Origin: an uncultured Ruminococcus sp.
GTDB taxonomy: Bacteria > Bacillota > Clostridia > Oscillospirales > Ruminococcaceae
Length of the DNA stretch: 7,653 bases
Direction of reading: 5' to 3'
Assembly (NCBI GenBank): GCA_946188175.1
Contig: CAMHUJ010000071.1
Coordinates: forward strand, 1 to 7,653
Positions 1 through 5,095 of this stretch are shown here, one piece after another. The notes beneath the pieces were generated by a model. It did not search any database, was not told where the DNA came from, and saw only the letters and a program-made list of their open reading frames with translations. The stretch's first letter is position 1. Every line of letters starts with the position of its first letter. The translations under genes and the position numbers were made by a program.

Positions 1-327
1 GGTAATCGTTCCGCACCAGGCTTTTTCGTAATCCATTTCCTGCTCGGCGGAAAGATGTCCGGCATCGCTTGCATCAAACGTATTGCCGAGATTCCAGCCC
101 AGATGCAGCTCTTTGATGAAATCCATACCCTCACTCTCCGGCACATGATATTTGTCAACCTGCACATCCGGCACCAGCTCGCTCGCCTCTCCGAGGACAT
201 TTGCCGGAACCGTATAATCCGGAATGCTCGTTTCCGGCAGCCTGCCGGAGCCGCCCGCAGCGCAGCCCGCAAGGAGCAGCGTCGCAGCAGCAGTCATCAG
301 CGCCGCAGTTCGTTTCATCCAACTCAT
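1..327 (-). CDS. GH5-family endoglucanase (cellulase), lipoprotein-anchored; 5' part only
   Basis: Only the first 109 residues are present; the reading frame is open to the window edge at base 1. Residues 1-22 form a lipoprotein signal peptide with a lipobox (LLAGC, Cys22), followed by a Gly/Ser/Pro-containing spacer. At residues about 69-90 the protein reads MDFIKELHLGWNLGNTFDAS; the GWNLGNT(F/L)DA block is the N-terminal signature of glycoside hydrolase family 5 endo-beta-1,4-glucanases, and the KAWCG segment after it matches the expected position of the family's W-G-x-P-x-T region. The catalytic glutamates lie outside the window. The start at 327 is preferred over Met4 because AAGGGG lies about 10 nt upstream of the first ATG. 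The enzyme would hydrolyse beta-glucan while tethered to the outer face of the membrane. It starts 70 nt after the upstream lipoprotein gene, with only a weak 5-bp hairpin (357-374) between, so cotranscription is likely. GH5 is confident; subfamily and exact substrate are not. Confidence 0.85.
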   Translation of the reverse strand, partial: MSWMKRTAALMTAAATLLLAGCAAGGSGRLPETSIPDYTVPANVLGEASELVPDVQVDKYHVPESEGMDFIKELHLGWNLGNTFDASDAGHLSAEQEMDYEKAWCGTIT

Positions 328-397
328 CTTATAATAACCCCTTTTTATGTTTCTGTACCGGCTTTCGCACCGGTCTTATCCCTGTATTCCGCCGTGC

Positions 398-1156
398 TTA
401 CCGGTTCGACGCCGCCTTGACATGGATCGTATCATAGGCATGGCCGTCCGCAGAATAGCGGACTGTCACGGAATCGACCGTCACGGAAACCGCAAATGAA
501 GTTTCCTGCGGCGGATTGTCCTTATCCAGCAGTATATAGACATCGCTCGAATTTTCGATGATATACTTCGCTCTGTGTGCATCGCCGCGGTTGTCATACA
601 TATACCGCGGGAACGCATCGACATCATCCGAATGGAAATACATCTTGTTTGGATAATCCGGATCGTCCGCGGGCAGCACCTCGACCGTACCGTTGACGGA
701 GAAGCCCTCGCCGCTGCCGTAGGTAAAGGTTGCAGCCGCCTTGTCAATGGTATCGTCCGGCTCTGCATGACCGGAAACGGAATCGAGCTTCCAGCCCTTG
801 TATTCAGAACCCTGCTGCATGACCTCGCCGCGGATATTGCCGCTGAATTCATTGAACGCGCCGAGTCCCTCGCCGCCCTCTGTAATATGTGTCAGCGTGA
901 TATTGCTTGCCTCCGGCGCACGCTCCGGTGCAGCAGTCGTTTCGGTCTCGATCACTTCCGTCTCCGTGACGGTTGTCGTAACCTCCGCAGTTGTTTCGGT
1001 TCCGATCTCGGTTTCCGCCGCTTCGGTCTCCGCAGAGGAGCTGACCTCCGCAGAAGACGATGCACCGCCCTCCGTGCGGTCGCTGGAGCAGCCGCTCAGA
1101 ACTGCTGCAAGCAGGACAGCCGCAAGCAATGCTGCGGCGCTGTTTTTGTGTGACAC
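398..1156 (-). CDS. Lipoprotein of unknown function with Thr/Glu/Ser-rich linker
   Basis: This is a 252-residue protein if read from the GTG at 1156; an in-frame ATG at 1180 would add eight residues. GTG is preferred because GGAAAGGAAG lies nine nt before it, whereas the ATG has no ribosome site and falls within a few nt of the transcription start expected from the TATACT box at 1191-1196. From GTG the signal peptide is short and clean, with lipobox LSGC (Cys23). A low-complexity linker rich in Thr, Glu, Ser and Ala (about residues 25-85) follows, typical of surface-exposed lipoproteins of ruminococci. The remaining ~165 residues look like a folded, beta-rich domain containing the segments GYxGW-like EYKGWKLDSVSG, FTYGSGEGFSVNGTVEVLP and MYFHSDDVDAFPRYMY. 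I do not recognise the family. The location upstream of a GH5 cellulase gene in the same direction suggests a cell-surface role connected with polysaccharide use, but this is context only. Confidence 0.82.
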   Translation of the reverse strand: MSHKNSAAALLAAVLLAAVLSGCSSDRTEGGASSSAEVSSSAETEAAETEIGTETTAEVTTTVTETEVIETETTAAPERAPEASNITLTHITEGGEGLGAFNEFSGNIRGEVMQQGSEYKGWKLDSVSGHAEPDDTIDKAAATFTYGSGEGFSVNGTVEVLPADDPDYPNKMYFHSDDVDAFPRYMYDNRGDAHRAKYIIENSSDVYILLDKDNPPQETSFAVSVTVDSVTVRYSADGHAYDTIHVKAASNR

Positions 1157-1190
1157 TGTTGAACGCTTCCTTTCCTTCATGAACAGAAAT

Positions 1191-1220
1191 AGTATACTGC
1201 ATTTTCCTTATATTTATCAT
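1191..1220 (-). promoter_or_regulatory. Putative sigma-A promoter of the lipoprotein/GH5 operon
   Basis: Read on the minus strand, a TATACT -10 box (1191-1196) is preceded by an 18-nt spacer and a partial -35 box ATGATA (1215-1220, four of six matches to TTGACA). Initiation about seven nt downstream would fall near 1183-1185. That supports the GTG start at 1156 rather than the ATG at 1180. The weak -35 would fit an activated or otherwise regulated promoter. Confidence 0.55.
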
Positions 1221-1237
1221 GCAGGATGCTGCATGAT
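1216..1237. promoter_or_regulatory. Perfect 9+9 palindrome overlapping the -35 region (operator candidate)
   Basis: ATCATGCAG (1216-1224) and its exact reverse complement CTGCATGAT (1229-1237) are separated by four bases. The dyad overlaps the -35 box of the promoter at 1191-1220. Neither side has a T-run, so it does not look like a terminator. The position and symmetry fit a binding site for a dimeric regulator controlling the lipoprotein/GH5 genes; which regulator is unknown. Confidence 0.5.
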
Positions 1238-1406
1238 GCGAAAAATACAGACGGCAATGCCGCTTTTATATCATATCATAAATCTGTCAGAAAAGCAAGA
1301 TTTCCGCCGCAAAATGCGCACTGCGTACAAATGCCGCGGACGGACAAAAACCTATTTTGTTTTTTATTGCATCCACCTGCGCCGTATGTATAAAATTCAA
1401 GGGCGA

Positions 1407-1426
1407 AGGACTGCGTTTTCAGTCCT
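1407..1426 (-). terminator. Hairpin after the radical SAM gene (weak terminator candidate)
   Basis: A 7-bp perfect stem, AGGACTG/CAGTCCT, with a 6-nt loop starts about 16 nt after the stop codon of the radical SAM gene. On the minus strand it is followed by TTCGCCCTTGAATTTT rather than a clean U-tract. It may be a weak terminator or a 3'-end stabilising hairpin. No better candidate lies before the next gene. Confidence 0.35.
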
Positions 1427-1441
1427 CCGTCCTCTGCATCT

Positions 1442-2530
1442 TTACAGTTTTTCCTTCTCCGGCACATCCGCGGCAAAGCGTTTTTTGAAGGCAGCCTCAT
1501 CTGCGGCATAAAGCCGGTCGGCGACCGCATCCGCGAGCGCGATTGTCATGCGCTCATAGCTGCATTGCAGCGGCGAGACCGTATTCTCGTTTCCGGTCTC
1601 GAGCCGGTTCGTGCAGCCGCAGGAATTTGTACAGCGCGTCCGCAGCGCACATTCCTTGCAGGATTCCGGCGTTGCGGCGCGGGATGCAAGCAACTTCTGC
1701 CGTTCCCTGTCCACCCCGTGAAAAACATCGCCGAGCTTATAATCCGCATCCCCGATGAACTGCGTACAGGCATAGAGTGAGCCGTCCGGCGCGACCGGCA
1801 TCTGCCGGAACCCGAGATGACAGCGCTCCGACGGATTGAAGCCGCGGATAAAATCACGGATTTTTGCATCGAGCGGCGAGAAGAAAAACGGATCGCCCTT
1901 CAGAAACTCCGCCTCAAAAAATGCCGCGATCTCCTCCATCTGCTCTTTCAGCAGCACGAGATCATCGTCTGTCCAGTGCACCTTTTTTCCGTAGGCGATT
2001 GTCGATGTAATGCGCTTGAAGCCGAGCCCGCGCAGATACTTCACCGATTCGGCATACTGCGGCACAGCCTGCGGCGCAATCGTCATCATCGCATAGGCAT
2101 CCGGCATGTATTGCAGCAGCAGCTTTGCCTTCTCCTCGACGACGTCAAAGCTCGGGGCACCGTCCTTGAAGCGGCGGCAGGTATCCTGCGCAAGCCCCTC
2201 AAAGGAGAGCCCGATGCCCATACGCACGGCATGCGCGTTTTCGAGAAAGCGCTCGGTCAGCAGCGTGCCGTTCGTTGTCATTTTATAGTATGCAGGCTTG
2301 CCGGTCTCGATCGTTTTCATCATGCAGCGCCGGATCGCGCGGTAGATCAGTCCGGATTCCAGCAGCGGCTCACCGCCGAAGAAGCAGAGGCCGGCGTTTT
2401 TGCCGCTGGAAAATGCAAGATCGACTGCCGCATCGACAACCGCCTCCGACATGCGGAGCGGCTGCTTTTCGCGTACACAGTAGGCACAGTTCATATTACA
2501 GTTTTCGGTCAGATGCAAAGTAAGATTCAT
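1442..2530 (-). CDS. Radical SAM/SPASM peptide maturase-like enzyme
   Basis: A 362-residue radical SAM enzyme. The SAM-binding [4Fe-4S] motif CxxxCxxC is at Cys11, Cys15 and Cys18, directly in the first beta strand. The GGEP motif is at 52-55 and TTNGTLL at 85-91. The C-terminal half carries a full seven-Cys SPASM pattern, C237-x12-G250-x4-C255, then C291-x2-C294-x5-C300-x3-C304 and finally C323, with an extra Cys306; these ligate auxiliary Fe-S clusters. SPASM enzymes with this layout modify ribosomal peptides or proteins (for example thioether or C-C crosslinks, or formylglycine formation). The first Cys is residue 11, leaving no room for an N-terminal peptide-recognition (RRE) domain. The ATG overlaps the preceding gene's stop as ATGA, with AAGGA nine nt upstream. 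It is the last gene of a five-gene coupled cluster whose other members share one conserved N-terminus and are the likely substrates. Family assignment is firm; the reaction and substrates are inferred from context. Confidence 0.93.
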   Translation of the reverse strand: MNLTLHLTENCNMNCAYCVREKQPLRMSEAVVDAAVDLAFSSGKNAGLCFFGGEPLLESGLIYRAIRRCMMKTIETGKPAYYKMTTNGTLLTERFLENAHAVRMGIGLSFEGLAQDTCRRFKDGAPSFDVVEEKAKLLLQYMPDAYAMMTIAPQAVPQYAESVKYLRGLGFKRITSTIAYGKKVHWTDDDLVLLKEQMEEIAAFFEAEFLKGDPFFFSPLDAKIRDFIRGFNPSERCHLGFRQMPVAPDGSLYACTQFIGDADYKLGDVFHGVDRERQKLLASRAATPESCKECALRTRCTNSCGCTNRLETGNENTVSPLQCSYERMTIALADAVADRLYAADEAAFKKRFAADVPEKEKL

Positions 2531-3237
2531 TCGATCACGTCCTTATAAATTTGTTCCGCGTCCGCGGCGATGCTGTCAGTTTCTCTGCTCCTGTCAATGA
2601 AGATGATCCGCTGCAGGCCGTTTGCATCCGCAGGATATTCGAGCACACAGCCCCAGTCATAGGATGCGGTGCAGACGCCCTGCATCCATTCGCGCATGGA
2701 TTTGCCCTGATCCTCTGCCGCGCCGTCAAAGAACGCGATGCGCGTACCGCTTTCCGGATGCCGCAATACCGCGGTAAAGCGGGTCCCGTAATGCGAAAAG
2801 CTGCTCTCATCGCGCTGCAAGGCATATCCCGATTCAGCAAAGGCGACTTCATAGGCGCCGGCATCCTCCGCGCAGGCAGTATTGATCGCATCGACCGCAG
2901 TCTGATAATCCGGTATCCATGCCACATCGCCCTCAAGCATCAGCGGCTCTGCGGCATCATCCGGCACATCCGTCGTCCCTTCGACACTGAGCGGACATGC
3001 TGTCGTACAGGTTTCCTCCGGTGCAGTACCGGTCGTTGTTCCGCAAGGCTCTGTCCAGTCCGGCGCGATTGTTTCCTCACCGGCAAGCTCCAGAATCTCC
3101 TGCGAATCGACCTGCGGATTTGCGACGTCGCCGTCGATCCGCGGTCCGCAGCCGGTCAGCAGTGCCGCACCGGCTAAAATGCCGAGTGCCGCCGCATATT
3201 TCGGCAGTTTCGCCTGCCTGATCGGTTCCAGCTTCAT
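2527..3237 (-). CDS. Conserved-leader lipoprotein D: Cys-rich linker plus folded domain
   Basis: A 236-residue lipoprotein-like protein. Residues 1-31 carry the leader shared by the four tandem paralogs (MKLEPIR..KLPKYAAAL) and end at lipobox LTGC (Cys30), one residue earlier than in the other three. A Thr/Pro/Glu linker contains a Cys cluster (Cys65, Cys77, Cys81). The C-terminal ~135 residues look folded, with segments such as WIPDYQTAVDAINTAC, HYGTRFTAVLRH and GLQRIIFIDRSRE, plus Cys122, Cys189 and Cys197. It is far larger than the neighbouring paralogs B (85 aa) and C (68 aa) and directly precedes the radical SAM gene, so it may act differently from them, for instance as a partner or accessory protein. 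The start is fixed by the ATGA overlap and the leader alignment; the ribosome site (GGGGAG, about 11 nt away) is weaker than at the other copies. Function is unknown; I recognise no domain. Confidence 0.88.
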   Translation of the reverse strand: MKLEPIRQAKLPKYAAALGILAGAALLTGCGPRIDGDVANPQVDSQEILELAGEETIAPDWTEPCGTTTGTAPEETCTTACPLSVEGTTDVPDDAAEPLMLEGDVAWIPDYQTAVDAINTACAEDAGAYEVAFAESGYALQRDESSFSHYGTRFTAVLRHPESGTRIAFFDGAAEDQGKSMREWMQGVCTASYDWGCVLEYPADANGLQRIIFIDRSRETDSIAADAEQIYKDVIE

Positions 3238-3440
3238 GACTGTGTCATCTCCCCAATCGCATCGGCAGTTGTTTCAGTGATTTCGCACTGCATGGATTCC
3301 TCGGTCAGGGGCTGTGCGACGCCCGCCAGATCAGGCTCCGTCTCACCGCAGCCGGTCAGCATCGCGGCAGATACGGTCAGTGCAGCCAGCGCCGCCGCAT
3401 ATTTCGGCAGCTTCATCTTCCTGATTGCTTCCAGTTTCAT
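3234..3440 (-). CDS. Conserved-leader small lipoprotein C (putative modified peptide precursor)
   Basis: A 68-residue protein, the smallest paralog. Residues 1-31 are the shared leader (MKLEAIRKMKLPKYAAAL..., lipobox LTGC, Cys31). Only 37 residues follow, acidic and rich in Thr and Glu, with a second Cys at 52 (ESMQCEITET) and no aromatic residues. A folded enzyme domain is not possible at this size. The ATG overlaps the previous gene's stop (ATGA), and AGGAGG lies seven nt before it, so translation should be efficient. The small size, conserved leader and coupling to a SPASM radical SAM gene fit a peptide precursor. A plain short lipoprotein is the alternative. Confidence 0.85.
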   Translation of the reverse strand: MKLEAIRKMKLPKYAAALAALTVSAAMLTGCGETEPDLAGVAQPLTEESMQCEITETTADAIGEMTQS

Positions 3441-3694
3441 TGCAGCACCTCCTCCGAAGAAGCATTTGTACCGTTTTCTGTCTGCGCAGCGTCCGTCCCG
3501 TTCTGTGACGATTCATTCCGATAGAATTCTTCGGTCACGGTCGGGAAAATACCGCCCGAAGCAGACCTCCGTATATCCTCAAACACCGAGTCAATCAGTC
3601 CGCAGCCGGACAGCAGCGCAGCAGATGCAGCCGCCGTAACAAATGCTGCTGCATATTTCGGCAGTTTGGTTTTCTTGACAGGTTCCAGTTTCAT
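3437..3694 (-). CDS. Conserved-leader small lipoprotein B (putative modified peptide precursor)
   Basis: An 85-residue protein. The shared leader occupies residues 1-31 (MKLEPVKKTKLPKYAAAF..., lipobox LSGC, Cys31). The 54 residues after the Cys contain a mixed segment, GLIDSVFEDIRRSASGGIFP, then EEFYRNESSQ and a Ser/Asn/Thr/Glu-rich tail. Cys31 is the only cysteine, so if the radical SAM enzyme makes a thioether here the donor must be the lipobox Cys; otherwise the chemistry must use other residues, such as the Phe or Tyr. The start is fixed by the ATGA overlap with gene A and by AAAGGAG about eight nt upstream. No known domain is recognised. Confidence 0.86.
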   Translation of the reverse strand: MKLEPVKKTKLPKYAAAFVTAAASAALLSGCGLIDSVFEDIRRSASGGIFPTVTEEFYRNESSQNGTDAAQTENGTNASSEEVLQ

Positions 3695-4164
3695 GATATT
3701 GTCTCCTTTGTTTCAGTCTCAGCTTGCGTGATATTCCGTGCGTCAGATTCCGTTTCTGCCGGCTCCGGCGCGGTTGTCTGCGTATTCATCTGATACACCG
3801 AACGCATCGGCGCAACCTTTCCCATGAGATGCGGCTCAGGCTCATTTTCATCCCACCACGCCTGCATTTCCTCCTGCGACAGAATTTTCATCGTCTGCTG
3901 CATTTCATCAGCGGTCGTTTCTGTCTGTGTATCGGTTGTATCCGTTTGCGTTCCGGTTGTATCTGTCGGCTCAGGCTCAACAGCAACCTCGCCGCCGATA
4001 ACAGGCTCCGTATATCCGGAATCAACATCCGTATTGGGTGCAGTGCCGTCGATATGCAGCGAATGATTGCCGCATGCTGTCATGATTCCGGCGGACACAG
4101 TCAGTGCCGCAGCAAGGGCGGCATATCCCGGCAGCTTCATTTTCTTGACGGGCTCCTGTTTCAT
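3691..4164 (-). CDS. Conserved-leader lipoprotein A (putative modified protein), first gene of the coupled cluster
   Basis: A 157-residue protein and the first of four paralogs. Residues 1-31 match the shared leader, with a Gly in place of Lys13 (KLPGYAA) and lipobox MTAC (Cys31, its only Cys). The mature part has an acidic Pro/Thr linker with a 7-residue repeat (TDTTxTQ at 67-73 and 74-80, then a partial copy TETTADE). It then carries a distinct block at residues 92-126 (MKILSQEEMQAWWDENEPEP, then PHLMGKVAPMRSVYQM) with adjacent Trp103-Trp104, and a Thr/Glu-rich tail. That block is the only part after the leader that looks structured. A strong GGAGG lies seven nt before the ATG. The gene begins 92 nt after the HAD phosphatase gene, with no terminator between, so read-through from the HAD promoter is plausible. 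Function is unknown. Confidence 0.86.
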   Translation of the reverse strand: MKQEPVKKMKLPGYAALAAALTVSAGIMTACGNHSLHIDGTAPNTDVDSGYTEPVIGGEVAVEPEPTDTTGTQTDTTDTQTETTADEMQQTMKILSQEEMQAWWDENEPEPHLMGKVAPMRSVYQMNTQTTAPEPAETESDARNITQAETETKETIS

Positions 4165-4165
4165 A

Positions 4166-4239
4166 AGACCGCCTCCTCTCTGAAAAGGTTACGCCTCAGC
4201 GGCAAAAATTCCTTATTCCGGAGAGAATTTCGGCGGTCT
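4166..4239 (-). promoter_or_regulatory. Leader of the peptide cluster: inverted repeat reaching into the ribosome site
   Basis: On the minus strand AGACCGCC (4232-4239) can pair over eight bases with GGCGGTCT (4166-4173). The latter starts in the last bases of the GGAGG ribosome site of gene A and ends next to its ATG. The 58-nt loop is long. If formed, the pairing would hide the ribosome site and give translational control of the whole coupled cluster. An 8-bp match at this spacing could also occur by chance. Confidence 0.3.
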
Positions 4240-4256
4240 GCACAATCCGCGAATAA

Positions 4257-4865
4257 TTATTTTGTGTATTCCGCCAAATGCTTCATGATCTGCGGATGCT
4301 GCTTCTCATAGGATTCAAACAGGAACGCATGGATGCCGAGCGCATTTGCCGCTTCGATATTCTTCGGACTGTCGTCGATAAAGACACATTCCTCCGGTTT
4401 CAGATCATAGCGCTGCATCAGCCGCCGATAAATCTCCGGATCCGGCTTGATGATGCGCTCCTGCCACGAAAACACGCCGCCGTCCATATGCTTTGTGAAT
4501 TCCAGCACATCCGGACGCTCCTGCATCAGATATTCAAAATAATTCGAGAGATAGTAAACGCGGTAACCGAGCGCTTTGAGCTCCTCGACCCACGGAATCG
4601 CATAGGGCATCATGCGCGGACAGCCGCCGAGCTTTTGCATCGCTTCACGAATCTGCACAGCATAATCCGGCGCATTGGCAATAAACAGGTCAATGACCTC
4701 ATGCATCGGCAGCACATTGCGGTCGAGCTCGTTCCACGCAGGCGTCCCCCACATCGCATCCGAGACAATCTTTGCCGTCTCCGCATCGAACAGTCCGGCA
4801 AGATACTGTTCCCAGTCGAATTCGATCATCACTCTGCCGATATCAAAAATCACATTTTTAATCAT
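4257..4865 (-). CDS. HAD-superfamily subclass IA phosphatase, YihX-like
   Basis: A 202-residue HAD hydrolase of usual family length. Motif I is FDIGRV, with nucleophile Asp8 and Gly at the usual second-Asp position, as in the YihX/epoxide-hydrolase-N branch (FDLGNV). Motif II is YYLSN (Ser107-Asn108), motif III is the Lys in IIKPDPEIY (Lys140), and motif IV is VFIDDSPKNIEAA (Asp164-Asp165). The helical cap lies between motifs I and II. E. coli YihX dephosphorylates alpha-glucose-1-phosphate. The same segments here (LSN, KP-x-IY, FxDDxxxNIExAN-LG) and the upstream phosphoglucomutase gene make a sugar-phosphate substrate plausible, but the substrate is not proven by sequence. The start is supported by GGAAAGGAAG seven nt upstream and a good promoter at 4888-4916. 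The next gene downstream is the first of the peptide cluster. Confidence 0.9.
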   Translation of the reverse strand: MIKNVIFDIGRVMIEFDWEQYLAGLFDAETAKIVSDAMWGTPAWNELDRNVLPMHEVIDLFIANAPDYAVQIREAMQKLGGCPRMMPYAIPWVEELKALGYRVYYLSNYFEYLMQERPDVLEFTKHMDGGVFSWQERIIKPDPEIYRRLMQRYDLKPEECVFIDDSPKNIEAANALGIHAFLFESYEKQHPQIMKHLAEYTK

Positions 4866-4887
4866 AGATACGCTTCCTTTCCGTTTT

Positions 4888-4916
4888 ATTGTAGCATATT
4901 ATCTCTGAAAATGCAA
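4888..4916 (-). promoter_or_regulatory. Sigma-A promoter of the HAD gene (and possibly the peptide cluster)
   Basis: On the minus strand, TTGCAT (4911-4916), a 17-nt spacer and TACAAT (4888-4893) form a good housekeeping promoter. Transcription would start about 15-20 nt before the start codon at 4865. No terminator or clear second promoter was found between the HAD gene and gene A at 4164, so this may also be the promoter of the five-gene cluster. Confidence 0.7.
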
Positions 4917-4939
4917 GGTGAGAATCTGCAAAGGGCGCG

Positions 4940-4993
4940 AATAAACGAGGAGTTTATTGAAAAAGGAGGAAGCAGGAGGGAGGAAGGAGAACG
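4940..4993. other. Small inverted repeat and purine-rich tract between phosphoglucomutase and HAD genes
   Basis: AATAAAC (4940-4946) and GTTTATT (4952-4958) form a 7-bp inverted repeat with a 5-nt loop. A nearly all-purine plus-strand stretch (4959-4993, with several AGGAGG-like blocks) follows. No T-run accompanies the hairpin on either strand. The tract lies between the phosphoglucomutase terminator and the HAD promoter; its role is unknown. Confidence 0.4.
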
Positions 4994-5044
4994 TCAGATG
5001 CGCGGAGAGAGAAGCTGTTGTGTCCCGCATTGCGCGGACGAATC

Positions 5045-5085
5045 CAAAATAAAAAGCCGCGGATTCCGTTCCCGAATCCGCGGCT
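5045..5085 (-). terminator. Rho-independent terminator of the phosphoglucomutase gene
   Basis: A 12-bp perfect stem (AGCCGCGGATTC at 5074-5085 and GAATCCGCGGCT at 5055-5066, read on the minus strand) with a 7-nt loop is followed by TTTTATTTT. It starts about 10 nt after the stop codon at 5096. Confidence 0.92.
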
Positions 5086-5095
5086 GATATACTGC

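Larger units (their letters stand above)
3184..4164 (-). repeat. Four dispersed direct repeats encoding the shared leader
   Basis: Near-identical segments of about 50-57 bp occur at the 5' end of each of the four tandem genes (about 3184-3237, 3384-3440, 3638-3694 and 4108-4164). Each contains GCATAT..CGGCAG and a TTCCAG-like end on the plus strand. Similarity stops at the codons just after the lipobox Cys. This indicates duplication, or gene conversion, limited to or selected on the leader. Confidence 0.8.

Noticed and set aside
357..374. Hairpin ACCGG/CCGGT between the lipoprotein and GH5 genes as a terminator
   Set aside because: The stem is only 5 bp with an 8-nt loop and there is no T-run on the minus strand; read-through into GH5 is more likely.
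1817..2548. A 243-codon plus-strand frame
   Set aside because: It is antisense to the radical SAM gene, whose Cys motifs are unambiguous. It has a His/Arg-rich shadow composition and no supporting ribosome site.
3184..4164. Direct repeats as a CRISPR or mobile element
   Set aside because: The repeats are in-frame coding sequence at the start of each gene with irregular spacing; they encode the shared leader.
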